Positions 18,221-29,280 of a stretch of DNA of 64,000 nucleotides are shown here, one piece after another. Numbering within the stretch: position 1 is the first letter of the stretch; each line of letters begins with the position of its first letter. This stretch comes from Bradyrhizobium sp. CCBAU 53338 (GTDB taxonomy: Bacteria; Pseudomonadota; Alphaproteobacteria; Rhizobiales; Xanthobacteraceae), in NCBI RefSeq assembly GCF_015291665.1, contig NZ_CP030049.1, positions 372,001 through 436,000 of the forward strand. The letters are read 5' to 3'. The position numbers were made by a program, and so were the translations under genes. The notes under the pieces were generated by a model. The model saw only the letters and a list, made by a program, of their open reading frames with translations, was not told the origin of the DNA and did not search any database.

Positions 18221-19423
18221 CTACGAATTCAGCATCTCCAAGCAGTACCTGATCGCGAGCTCAGCTGTCGGAACGAGCAGATCGTCCGAGGCTCCGAAAG
18301 TTGGCGTGTGCACGCCGGACTCGTTGCCTTGCTCCTTGCTGCCAAACCAGAAGTAGATCGAGGGCACGCACGCGGAGTAGAATCCGAAATCGTCGCTGCC
18401 GCCGCCTGCGCTCGACGACTTCAGGTCGGAAAACTTGTCTTTGCCCACGGTCTCGACCACCAGCCGCCGAAACCTGTCAACCATCACGTCGTTGTTAATG
18501 ACCGGCGGTTCACCGAATTTGTGGGAGAACTCCGCTTTCCCGCGGTGCATCGTCGCGACCCCTTCAGCTATTTCTCGCACGCGCTGAACCAGGAGCTCTC
18601 TCCGCTCACAACGGCTTGTTCTGATAGTTCCGGTCATCGTAACTGACGGGCAAATGATATTTGTGGCTTCGCCACCTGCAATCGTCCCGATTGTGACGAT
18701 CGCCCCGTCATCGAAGGGCATTTCCCGCGACACGACCTTTTGGACCTCATTGATGAATGCCCCGGCCATCGCAATTGCATCCACGCCCGCATGCGGCCTC
18801 GCGCCGTGGGCCATGGTCCCGATAAGTGTGATCGCGAACTGATCGGCGGATTGTGTCACAGCGCCTGGGCGTGCGCCGAACATCCCCGCGGGCAAATCAG
18901 TTTTGACGTGGAACCCAACAGCAGCGTGGAAGCCGCTAAGCAGGCCCTGCTCAGCCACTGATCGTCCGCCGAGTGGCTCCGCCTCCTCGGCGGGCTGGAA
19001 AAACACGCGAAGCTTGCCAGAAAAGCTCTCTCGCATCCGATGAAACGCAAGTGCGGTACCCATAGCGATCGACGCATGCAGGTCATGACCGCACGCATGC
19101 ATATGACCTGGGACCCGGGACTGATAGGACAAGTCGTCCCGGGTTTCCTGGATCGGCAAGGCATCGATGTCGCCCCGTATGGCGACGGAGCGCTGCGGCC
19201 CGGAGGCTAAACCGTGGATGTCGACGTAAAGGCCGGTTTTGTGAAAGGTCTTCGCATCGAACAGCCCAAACCGTTCAAGCGTTTCGCGGATCCGCTGTTG
19301 AGTTTTCCACTCGTTGTTGGAAAGCTCCGGCTCGCGATGCATAGCATGCCGCATTTCGATCACCACGTCCTTTTCGGAACTGGAAAGCAGATTGTTTGCG
19401 CTTGTGTTTGTAGTCCTCTTCAT
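18221..19423 (-). CDS. M20 amidohydrolase (aminoacylase/N-acetyl-diamino acid deacetylase type)
   Basis: 400 residues, full length. Hydrolyses an N-acyl or amide bond of an amino acid derivative with a two-metal centre; cytosolic. Metal-binding and catalytic motifs: RGDIDALP, HMHACGHDLHASIA (C111, H113, D114), FFQPAEEAEPLGG with catalytic E146 and metal ligand E147, GFHVKTDLPAG, and a C-terminal HTPTFGASDDLL. GGAAGG lies eight bases before ATG. About 100 bases separate it from the dead M24 gene downstream, so they were likely one operon. In ectoine degraders the M24 hydrolase is paired with a deacetylase (DoeB), from a different family; this protein could fill that role (inference). Confidence 0.88.
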   Translation of the reverse strand: MKRTTNTSANNLLSSSEKDVVIEMRHAMHREPELSNNEWKTQQRIRETLERFGLFDAKTFHKTGLYVDIHGLASGPQRSVAIRGDIDALPIQETRDDLSYQSRVPGHMHACGHDLHASIAMGTALAFHRMRESFSGKLRVFFQPAEEAEPLGGRSVAEQGLLSGFHAAVGFHVKTDLPAGMFGARPGAVTQSADQFAITLIGTMAHGARPHAGVDAIAMAGAFINEVQKVVSREMPFDDGAIVTIGTIAGGEATNIICPSVTMTGTIRTSRCERRELLVQRVREIAEGVATMHRGKAEFSHKFGEPPVINNDVMVDRFRRLVVETVGKDKFSDLKSSSAGGGSDDFGFYSACVPSIYFWFGSKEQGNESGVHTPTFGASDDLLVPTAELAIRYCLEMLNS

Positions 19424-20450
19424 CTTCGCGGCCTTCCAGTTGACGCTTGAGTCAATGTAGCAGGTCGGGTAGGCGGGGAGCAGCGACTAGCGTGGCTATC
19501 GCGCAGCAATGCTGCAAGGTTGTCGTCCGATGCGCACAATCTGAGAGCATCTGATCCTGGCGGGCGCCGGATCGCAGGGCCTCGGAAGAGGCCCTGCACA
19601 ACCAAAACAAGCTAACGGCGCGCCTGTCGATCGGGACTACCATCACGGCCCCGGAGCCGTCAGCTTCTCAGCTCTTTGGTCATCCTCTATCCGAGGCCTG
19701 CGCCCTGCTCCCTGAATGCTCTCCAGTCGATCGGCCGCTCCAGCGCTGCTCGTTCGCGCCTCTGCCGAAGGAAATGGTGGGTCTTTGGGCAAATATGGCG
19801 CCGGCCTTCAAAATAATTGCGGCTGCAAATGACAATATCATTGCGACACGTCGCAGCTCCGTACCCCAGCTCCAGGCTTTCACGCAAGGCGAGGCATCGG
19901 CCGGTATTGTGGACAGCCGAGCACATGAGGCGCGGAAATCCGGGACGCCATTGGAACGGTCGTCGCGTGCGAGGGCATCTACGCGGTGACCTCGTTTACC
20001 CTCATCGTGCGGGATGTCGCAATAGGAGGTGCGCTAGCCTACATCGATCCGCTGCTTTCCGCTCAGGGTATGCTGGCTGTACCAAAAGCGCTCCGCTACG
20101 GCCCACGACTGACGTGGCGCTCGGCGAGCTGGCTGCGGAGATTCTCATGAATTCGTAGCGAGCAGAACGAGTCAGCCAGTATAACTGTTGGCGGGCATGG
20201 TTAAGATCTTTCGCTTCAGGTCCTCGATGATCCGGTCGACTAGCGCAGTATCGGGCCGGACCGGCCTCCCTCCCTGCAGATCTTTGCCGGCGTCCACTCG
20301 CATAGCGCCGGTGGCTGGAGGGCATGTGGCGCTGATCGTCGTGTGCCGCCCGTTGCCACTGCCACGCATATGCACGCTCGCCTCCAAGGAGGGTTCAATC
20401 GTTCGTGCGCTGATCCGCGCTTCTAGTCTAACTCAGCGGCGGGCGAAGCG
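19424..20450. other. Gene-poor stretch with decayed sequence
   Basis: No intact gene. A plus-strand frame near 19984-20157 (FTLIVRDVAIGGALAY) and a minus-strand frame at 20387-20172 (VDRIIEDLKRKILTM) might be remnants, but I recognise neither. The M20 promoter must lie at the left edge. Confidence 0.35.
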
Positions 20451-20454
20451 ATAG

Positions 20455-21000
20455 GGCACCGAATATGGTGTTGTTCGATCTCGACGTGATAGTCGAGCCC
20501 GACCCGCCATTCGGCATGGACCCACGGCTGGCCCGGAAGCGGTTTGAGAATTGGCGCATCAATTTCCTCGAAAGCTGGCGCCGTATGCGGCCATACTGAC
20601 GCAGTACCCGTTCGTCATTGAGCTTGGCCAGCCACTAGGCGATCGCGCGGTTGAGTTCGGCCAGGCTGTAAAAAGTTCGGTTGCGCAACCGCCGCAGCAG
20701 CCAACGCTCGATGATTCCCACCGCAGGCCTCGACCTTTGCCTTATCTCTCGGGCGAGGCGGCCGTGCCGGAATGCTGCGCCATATCGCTGTAGCTGCGGT
20801 CGACTATGGGGTCACAGAGGCAGGCCTCGATCACCGCGATCTTGGCGTTGTGGGCACCAGCAGTTGCGTCGCGTCACCAAAAAAGCTGTAGGCCGCGTCG
20901 TTTCCCGCGATCCAGTCGCCGAGCTGCTCGGTCCACGTCGCTAGCGGGAATGACAAGCTGGATGCGCCCATGACCGCAACGAAGCGCGCGATCATTTCGG
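20455..21000 (-). pseudogene. IS21 istA remnant
   Basis: Short minus-strand blocks in several frames match IstA: near 20900, DWIAGNDAAYSFFGDATQLLVP; near 20790, IVDRSYSDMAQHSG-like residues; near 20650, FYSLAELNRAIA-like residues; near 20470-20540, HAEWRVGLDYHVEIEQHH. The same blocks appear in the better-preserved istA at 61269-62751. Too decayed for function. Confidence 0.6.
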
Positions 21001-21009
21001 AACTCCGCG

Positions 21010-21359
21010 CGCCATCAAATCGGTACGGTGCGCGCGATGACCTCGGAATCGACAGACCACGGCGGTGAGCGCCTTCTCGGCCATCCGGCGCGGCTCCAGG
21101 AAACCCGGGAAGTAGGAGCCCTTGCGCAGCTTGGGATGCGAAGCTCGACCGTGCCGGCCAGGTCTCCCAGGTCCGGTCGAAGCTCACCGTTGCGCTGGGC
21201 CAGACGCTCGGGGTTCTTCTCGCCGTAGGCTGCACCGACCTGGCCTTCGACTTCCAGCTCCATCAGCCGCTGGGCAGCAAAGCCGATCATCTCGCGCAAG
21301 AGATGGCCGGAGTTCGAGACCCTGACGGCTCGCTTCCGTCTTTCCGTTCCACGCATCAC
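21010..21359 (-). pseudogene. IS256 (mutator-type) transposase N-terminal remnant
   Basis: The frame reads LREMIGFAAQRLMELEVEGQ, VGAAYGEKNPERLAQRNGE, AGTVELRIPS and, shifted, YFPGFLEPRRMAEKALTAVV. This is the conserved N-terminal region of mutator transposases. The DDE core is absent; the piece ends at the istA remnant. Confidence 0.75.
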
Positions 21360-21799
21360 TCGAGGGCGCAGGCGCGCATATGACGCGGGTTACGCTCGGG
21401 AAGAGCCGGGTGCGGGAAGTCTGCCCGCCCGGATCTGTGAGGGCGAAGCCGAATGGCTGAGTTACTCGACCACGACCCCGGTACAGGACCACGATGTCAA
21501 AAACCGGAAGTTTGCTCATTCGGCGGATTGCGGGTGCGACAATGGAAATTTAGCCCACTCGAGTAGGATCACAGCGATTTCTCGCACGCCGAGCGCAGGC
21601 GCTCAAGCACTTAGCGACGTCTGCATCGATGCTCGCAACGGCTGCGCCAGCTCCCCCGTCTGCAAAGGTGGCGGTGCTGACTTATGAGTCGACGCATTGC
21701 AGTGAGGATTTGCTCGGCATCGACGACGTCGCGCAGCGCGCACGAATTGGGATTGGCGGCAAGGGTGCTCATAGTGGAGACCATTCGGACGACATAAGA

Positions 21800-22035
21800 G
21801 GACCATTGTCGCCGCGTATCGAAGTGTATGCTGGCGGAGGCTCCGCAGCCGCCGGTGGCGACGATTCCGACACCAAAGGCACGAACGATATTGCATCTGC
21901 CGAAGCCGGCAGCACCAGTTGTTGAACGCGCCCGGCGTCGCCAGTCATGTACCTGCTGTGTCCGGCAGCCATGGCGGCGGGCGATATCGATTGCAATCGC
22001 ACCCGGCTCAAGGCTTTCCGCGGCGATCTGACCCT
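21800..22035 (-). pseudogene. IS66 TnpA remnant
   Basis: Minus strand: GQIAAESLEPGAIAIDIARR, HGCRTQQVHDWRRRAR, then in another frame SFVPLVSESSPP. This is the helix-turn-helix and linker of an IS66 TnpA. It abuts an inverted fragment of the DDE element. The stretch 21360-21800 beside it holds nothing I recognise. Confidence 0.6.
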
Positions 22036-22212
22036 TCAGGCGTGCGGACGTCCGCTGCCAGGCGCTGGTGAGGCGTTGCCGGCGCGCTGTATGTCTTGCG
22101 TACACGAGCACTGTCGCGCTGCTTGGCTAACAGTTTGAACGAGGGTTGGAAGAAGTTTACGAACAGCCGCGCTGATCGACAGAGTGCGGCCAGCAGCTCG
22201 GCCGCTTCCAGG
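22036..22212 (-). repeat. Inverted fragment of the DDE element
   Basis: About 177 bases match 8240-8418 on the same strand (the middle of the transposase gene in copy 1), ending at the shared GCTTCCAGGC. It points opposite to, and directly abuts, the truncated copy 2 that starts at 22213. The junction has a few bases of microhomology (GGCGAG). Confidence 0.75.
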
Positions 22213-23629
22213 CGAGTTCGTCGACATCACCGGATTCCATCGCAAACATGCGATGCGTCTACTTCGAGGCCAGGAAGACGTAAGCGCAGGCCGACGGGCG
22301 CGACGTCGGATCTATAATGAGGCGGAACACAACGCGCTCGTGCTGCTTTGGGAGGCGTCAGACCGGATCTGCGGGAAGCGGCTGAAGGCGTTAATGCCTG
22401 CGCTGATTGAAGCGATGGAACGGCACGGCCACCTCGACCTTGCTCCCGAGATCCGCGACAAACTTTTGGCAATGAGTGCTGCGACGATCGACCGCGCGTT
22501 GGCACGGGTCCGAGAAGGATTAGGTCGCAAGCGCCGACGGCACGCGACGCACTCGTTGCGTCGCAGTATTCCAATACGGACGTCGGCAGATTGGAACGAT
22601 CCGGCGCCGGGGTTCGTCGAGGCTGACCTTGTAGCGCATAGCGGTCTATCGGCGCGCGGCAGCTTCATCCAGACCCTCGTGCTCACCGACATTGCTACCG
22701 GCTGGACGGAGTGCGCTCCTCTGATCGTGCGCGAACAAACACTGTTGAGCACGGTGTTGACGGAATTGCGCAAACAATTGCCTTTTGCGCTGGTCGGCCT
22801 CGATACGGACAATGATACGGTGTTCATGAATGAGACGCTGAAAGCCTACTGCGATGCGGCCAACATCGTCTTCACGCGTTGCCGGCCCTACCGGAAGAAC
22901 GACCAGGCGTTCGTCGAGCAGAAGAACGGTGCCGTCGTGCGCAGGATGGTCGGCTATCGTCGGCTCGAGGGCCTGGAAGCGGCCAAGCTGCTGGCTGAAC
23001 TCTATCGATCGGCGCGGCTGTTCGTGAACTTCTTCCAACCCTCATTCAAACTGATGGCCAAGCAGCGCGACGGTGCTCGTGTGCGTAAGACATACAGCGC
23101 ACCGGCAACGCCACACCAGCGCTTGGCCGCCGACGCCCGCACGCCCGATGCGATTCGTCACCATCTCCAAGAAATCTATGCCGCTCTCGACCCGGTCGCG
23201 TTGTTGCGCGACATCCGCGGCGCGCAGGAACGCCTCGCGGCGCTCGCTGATACGCAGCCAATCGCCCATCCTGCTGCGGCATCGCAACCGATCGATCTCT
23301 TCCTGGCAAGCCTACGAACCGCCTGGAAAGACGGAGCTATGCGACCGACGGATCGGCCAATCGTGAAAGCGAAAAGAGGCCGGCGGCGTCCCGACCCGCT
23401 CATCCGGGCAACGCTAGATTTGCGAAAATGGTTTGAAGCCGAGCCTTGGCGGACTGGTAGCGAACTGCTCTCCCGGTTGCAGGCGGAATATCCTGGAGCC
23501 TATCCGAACAAGCTTCTTCGAACGCTTCAGCGTAGGCTTAAATCCTGGCGCAGCGAGCAAGCGAACGCGTTGTTGTTCGTTCCTACGGAGGAAACGCTGC
23601 TGGGGCATGAGGTCACAACAACCCAATGA
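22184..23629 (+). pseudogene. DDE transposase copy 2, 5'-truncated
   Basis: From 22213 on it is nearly identical to residues 34-504 of the copy at 7762-9276, with the whole DDE core. The first 33 native residues, start and left terminus are gone; the open frame borrows ~10 codons from the inverted fragment (GTG at 22184). The right end of the element is complete to 23798, with GAGGCAA boxes at 23724 and 23760. It might still be translated, but it lacks one terminus. Confidence 0.82.
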
Positions 23630-23848
23630 TGTGGCAGACGCCAGCGGAGGAGGCCGGGCGCTCCGAAACCCCGGCCATCTCCGCACCCGGCCTCCTCCTC
23701 AACCCAAGCCGGGAGCAAAATAAATGAGGCAACCGATCGCACCCGGGAGCATCAATACATGAGGCAATACGCGCTCTCATCCTGATTGTCGCGCTATAAG
23801 TGCGGCGCGGCGATCAAAGTGAGAGTGCAGCGTCAATCCAGATGAGAA

Positions 23849-24110
23849 TGCCGCCACTGGACGGGAACGTCGGGAGGGCGTAGCCCGACCGGAGTTTCCG
23901 TCCAGCGGCGGCGGCCTTTTCGAGGCCTCAGGTGGTCGCGGTCGGCCGGTATGCCGGTGGTTTTTCCGATTCGGAGGAATCACTTTTGTGCCCGGCCGCC
24001 ACATAACCGTCCATCAATTGAGATGGGATGGTTGCCGCCCTCCCCAGACGGCATCGTAATGTGCCAAGAACGCAGTGTTTGAACCCCGAAGCGAAGAGGA
24101 CGGCAAATTG
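23849..24110 (+). ncRNA. Candidate IS110 bridge RNA region
   Basis: About 260 non-coding bases upstream of an IS110 transposase, where IS110-group elements encode their structured guide (bridge) RNA. A long hairpin spans 23851-23912: CCGCC with GGCGG, CTGGACGG with CCGTCCAG, and an inner GTCGGG with CCCGAC. Smaller hairpins follow (CCGGTATGCCGG; GATTC-GGAG-GAATC). Target- and donor-binding loops were not assigned. Role is inferred from position and structure. Confidence 0.5.
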
Positions 24111-25136
24111 ATGGATACGGTGATCGGAGTGGATCTAGCCAAGAATGTGTTTCAGCTCCACGGGGCGTCAATGGCGGGACACTTGAAATTTCGAAAGAAA
24201 CTGTCGCGGCTTCAGTTTCGGAAGTTCATGGCGGGCCACCCATCGGCAGTGGTGGTGATGGAAGCCTGTGGCAGCGCCCACTATTGGGCACGGGAGATGG
24301 TCAAGCTCGGCCATGAAGTGAAACTGATCGCTCCGCAATATGTGAAGCCTTTTGTGAAACGCCAAAAGAACGACGCGGCTGATGCCGAAGCAATCGTGAT
24401 CGCGGCACAGCGCCCCGAGATGCGCTTCGTCGAGCCGAAATCGGAAGAACAGCAGGCCAGGGCAGTGCTCTTTCGGGCTCGGAAGCGCCTTGTTCATCAG
24501 CGCACCGATCTGGTGAATGCGCTGCGTTCTGTTCTCTACGAATTCGGCCATATCATCCCGCAAGGAATCGAACAACTTAAACGCATTGACGCAATCCTCG
24601 AAGATCCGAACAGCGATCTACCAGAACTGGTCCGCGAGGAATGTCGGAGTCTCATTGATCAGATCGCCTACAAGACGGAGCGGATCGATGCCAAGGCAGA
24701 GCAGCTCAAGAAGTTGGCGACGCGGACGGTCACGGCGCAGCGGCTGCAGACAATGCCGGGGGTCGGCCCGCTGACCGCACTCGCGATCGAGGCTTTCGCG
24801 CCCGACATGGCGGCCTTTCGACGTGGCCGAGACTTCGCGGCTTGGCTCGGCTTGGTCCCACGGCAACATTCCTCAGGGGGAAAGGAAAGGCTCGGACGCG
24901 TTTCGAAGGAAGGACAGGCGGACATTCGCCAGTTGCTCATCGTTGGGGCGATGTCGCGGCTGAACTGGCTCGGGCGCAAGTCGATCCCTAGCGGATCCTG
25001 GCTGGCGCAGATGCTGGCGAGGAAGCCGCGCATGCTTGTGGCGATCGCCTTGGCGAACAAGATGGCTCGGACGATTTGGGCCATGCTCACCCGGAAGGAG
25101 GATTATCGGAACCCAGCGCAGGCAGTGACGGCATGA
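24111..25136 (+). CDS. IS110-family transposase (DEDD)
   Basis: 341 residues from ATG 24111 (MDTVIGVDLAKNVFQLHG). RuvC-like DEDD residues: D8, E51 in VMEACGSAHYW, and D88/D91 in KRQKNDAADAEA. The C-terminal transposase_20 domain has LQTMPGVGPLTALAIEAF, RDFAAWLGLVPRQHSSGGK and the catalytic-serine region following it. Intact. Preceded by a structured leader. Confidence 0.92.
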   Translation: MDTVIGVDLAKNVFQLHGASMAGHLKFRKKLSRLQFRKFMAGHPSAVVVMEACGSAHYWAREMVKLGHEVKLIAPQYVKPFVKRQKNDAADAEAIVIAAQRPEMRFVEPKSEEQQARAVLFRARKRLVHQRTDLVNALRSVLYEFGHIIPQGIEQLKRIDAILEDPNSDLPELVREECRSLIDQIAYKTERIDAKAEQLKKLATRTVTAQRLQTMPGVGPLTALAIEAFAPDMAAFRRGRDFAAWLGLVPRQHSSGGKERLGRVSKEGQADIRQLLIVGAMSRLNWLGRKSIPSGSWLAQMLARKPRMLVAIALANKMARTIWAMLTRKEDYRNPAQAVTA

Positions 25137-25270
25137 CTGCATGCAGCACGAAATAGCCTGACGTTGGCGAAGGGGGTGTGAGAAGGCGACGACCCGAATG
25201 GGCGCAACGATCGAACAGATCTGGATCAGGAAACCAGCTAGAGCCAAAGAGCCGACGTGCTCGGAGATGA

Positions 25271-27696
<2,426 letters not shown>

Positions 27697-27824
27697 CGCG
27701 CCGCGACAATCAACCTGACAAAGCACTTGCGCGCGTCAATCAAACCCGCGGATCATCACATCCGCCGCGACACCAGATTCTCATCCAGATTGTCGCGCAC
27801 CTCTCTCCCAGATCGCCGCGCTAC

Positions 27825-27915
27825 AGTCGAGAGCTATCGCAGGCGCACCGCGCTCGACGGAAAACGCGGTCCGGGACGGCCGACCTCGCACGCGACACCC
27901 AAAGCCATCGCTGAT
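27825..27915 (+). pseudogene. Scrap of a second istB (C-terminal end)
   Basis: Encodes VESYRRRTALDGKRGPGRPT and HATPKAIAD, the same tail as the intact istB just upstream but diverged, so it comes from another IS21 copy. Its expected stop is replaced by TGG where IS66 sequence begins. Confidence 0.7.
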
Positions 27916-28602
27916 TGGGGCTATCGCGGTATCATCTATTGCGAAGGCTATCAGGCCTACAAGACCATGACCCGGGAGACGCGTGCGGGCGCCCTGTCTG
28001 GGCCGCTCGCCTTCTGCTGATCGCATCTACGGCGCTAGTTTGTGAAGATCGCGCGTGAGGCTGCTCCGGCGCCAGCTCCAGTTTGCCGCGAGGCCCTTAA
28101 GCGCATCGCCCAGCTCAACGCGGTCGAGAAGGCACTTCGGGGCCACTCTGCTGCCGAGCGCTGCGCGGGTCGACAAGCTCATGCCAGACCTCTGGCAGCA
28201 GCCTTGAAGCAGTGGTTTGAGGCAACTCTTGATCATCTTGCGGGGAAGAGCGACACGGCGAAGGCTCTGCGCTATTCGCTGCGCCATTGGGACGGCCTGA
28301 CGCTCTACCTTGATGACGGGCGCATCGAGATGGACACGAATGCGGTCGAGCGTGCGATGCGGCCAATCAAACTCGATGCCAAGAATGCCCTGTTCGCTGG
28401 GTGCGACGAGGGTGCCGATAATTGGGCATTGCTGGCCTCGCTCATTGAAACGTGTAGGCTCAATGTCGTCAGCGCCTAGCCCTGGCTCTCCGGCGTGCTC
28501 GCAAAACTCATCAATGGCTGGCCTGCGGCGCGACTGGACAAACTGCCTCCCTGGGCATCGACCTACAGGATGCATGCGCACGATCCGAGGCTGGCAGCAT
28601 GA
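27916..28602 (+). pseudogene. IS66 TnpC remnant 3
   Basis: RGIIYCEGYQAYKTM, then a break at 28018; resumes with VKIAREAAPAPAPVCREALK, WFEATLDHLAGKSDTAKALR, YSLRHWDGLTLYLDDGRIE and NAVERAMRPIKLDAKNALFA, and ends in shifted frame with LPPWASTYRMHAHD. The N-terminal half is missing. A very short frame after it (28599-28672, VRIRITLKDV) resembles the start of pRiA4b ORF-3-type proteins but is cut off. Confidence 0.78.
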
Positions 28603-28714
28603 GCCTGAACACGACCGCCGTCCGGATCAGGATAACCCTCAAGGACGTGAATGACCTTGCCCCACAGGCTTAATCCAGATTGAAGTTCGCGCTGGCCCAA
28701 ACAAGGACCAGAGC

Positions 28715-29280
28715 ATGAAGCGTAGCCGCTTTTCGGCAGAGCAGATCATCGGGATTTTGAAGGAGCATGAGGCCGGGGTTTCGGTTGCCGATCTGTGCCG
28801 CAAGCGCGGCGTCAGCGACCCCAGCATCTACAAATGGAAGGCCACTGGAGTGTCGGAGGCCAAGCGGCTGAAGACGCTGGAGGACGAGAACACACGGCTG
28901 AAGCGGTTGGTGGCTGATGCCGTGCTGGACAATGCGGCGCCCAAGGATCTCGTGGGAAAGAATGTATGGTCCGCCCCGGTCCGTGCAAGGGTTCGTAACA
29001 GCAAAAATGACGCTTCCAATTGCATAAATGTATCCGGCCTCTCGCGAGTGGACTGCTGTTGCAGCCAGGCCATGACGAGATCCGCGCACGCCGTTCGCGA
29101 TAAATGGTTCGGGCACGAAGCCCGCTTTTTGCCCGCGGGCAAGCGGAAAGCTGTCGCGTATCTCATGGTTGCCCACGGGATGAGCGTACGGCGGGCGTAT
29201 AAAGCCATCGGCTGCTGCCGCATGACCATCAGATATCTGACAACCCGGGCGGACGCGTCCGGGGCTAGCAGATGGACTGT
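28715..29280 (+). pseudogene. IS3-family transposase remnant (orfA plus start of orfB)
   Basis: orfA-like MKRSRFSAEQIIGILKEHEA, VADLCRKRGVSDPSIYKWKA and LKTLEDENTRLKRLVADAVL, running without a stop into an unrelated ~130-base stretch, then orfB-like AGKRKAVAYLMVAHGMSVRR and AYKAIGCCRMTIRYLTTRAD. The catalytic DDE part is missing. Confidence 0.75.

Noticed and set aside
23700..23800. Possible CRISPR-like spaced repeats (GAGGCAA)
   Set aside because: Only two short boxes per element end, in fixed positions; these are transposon terminal sites.
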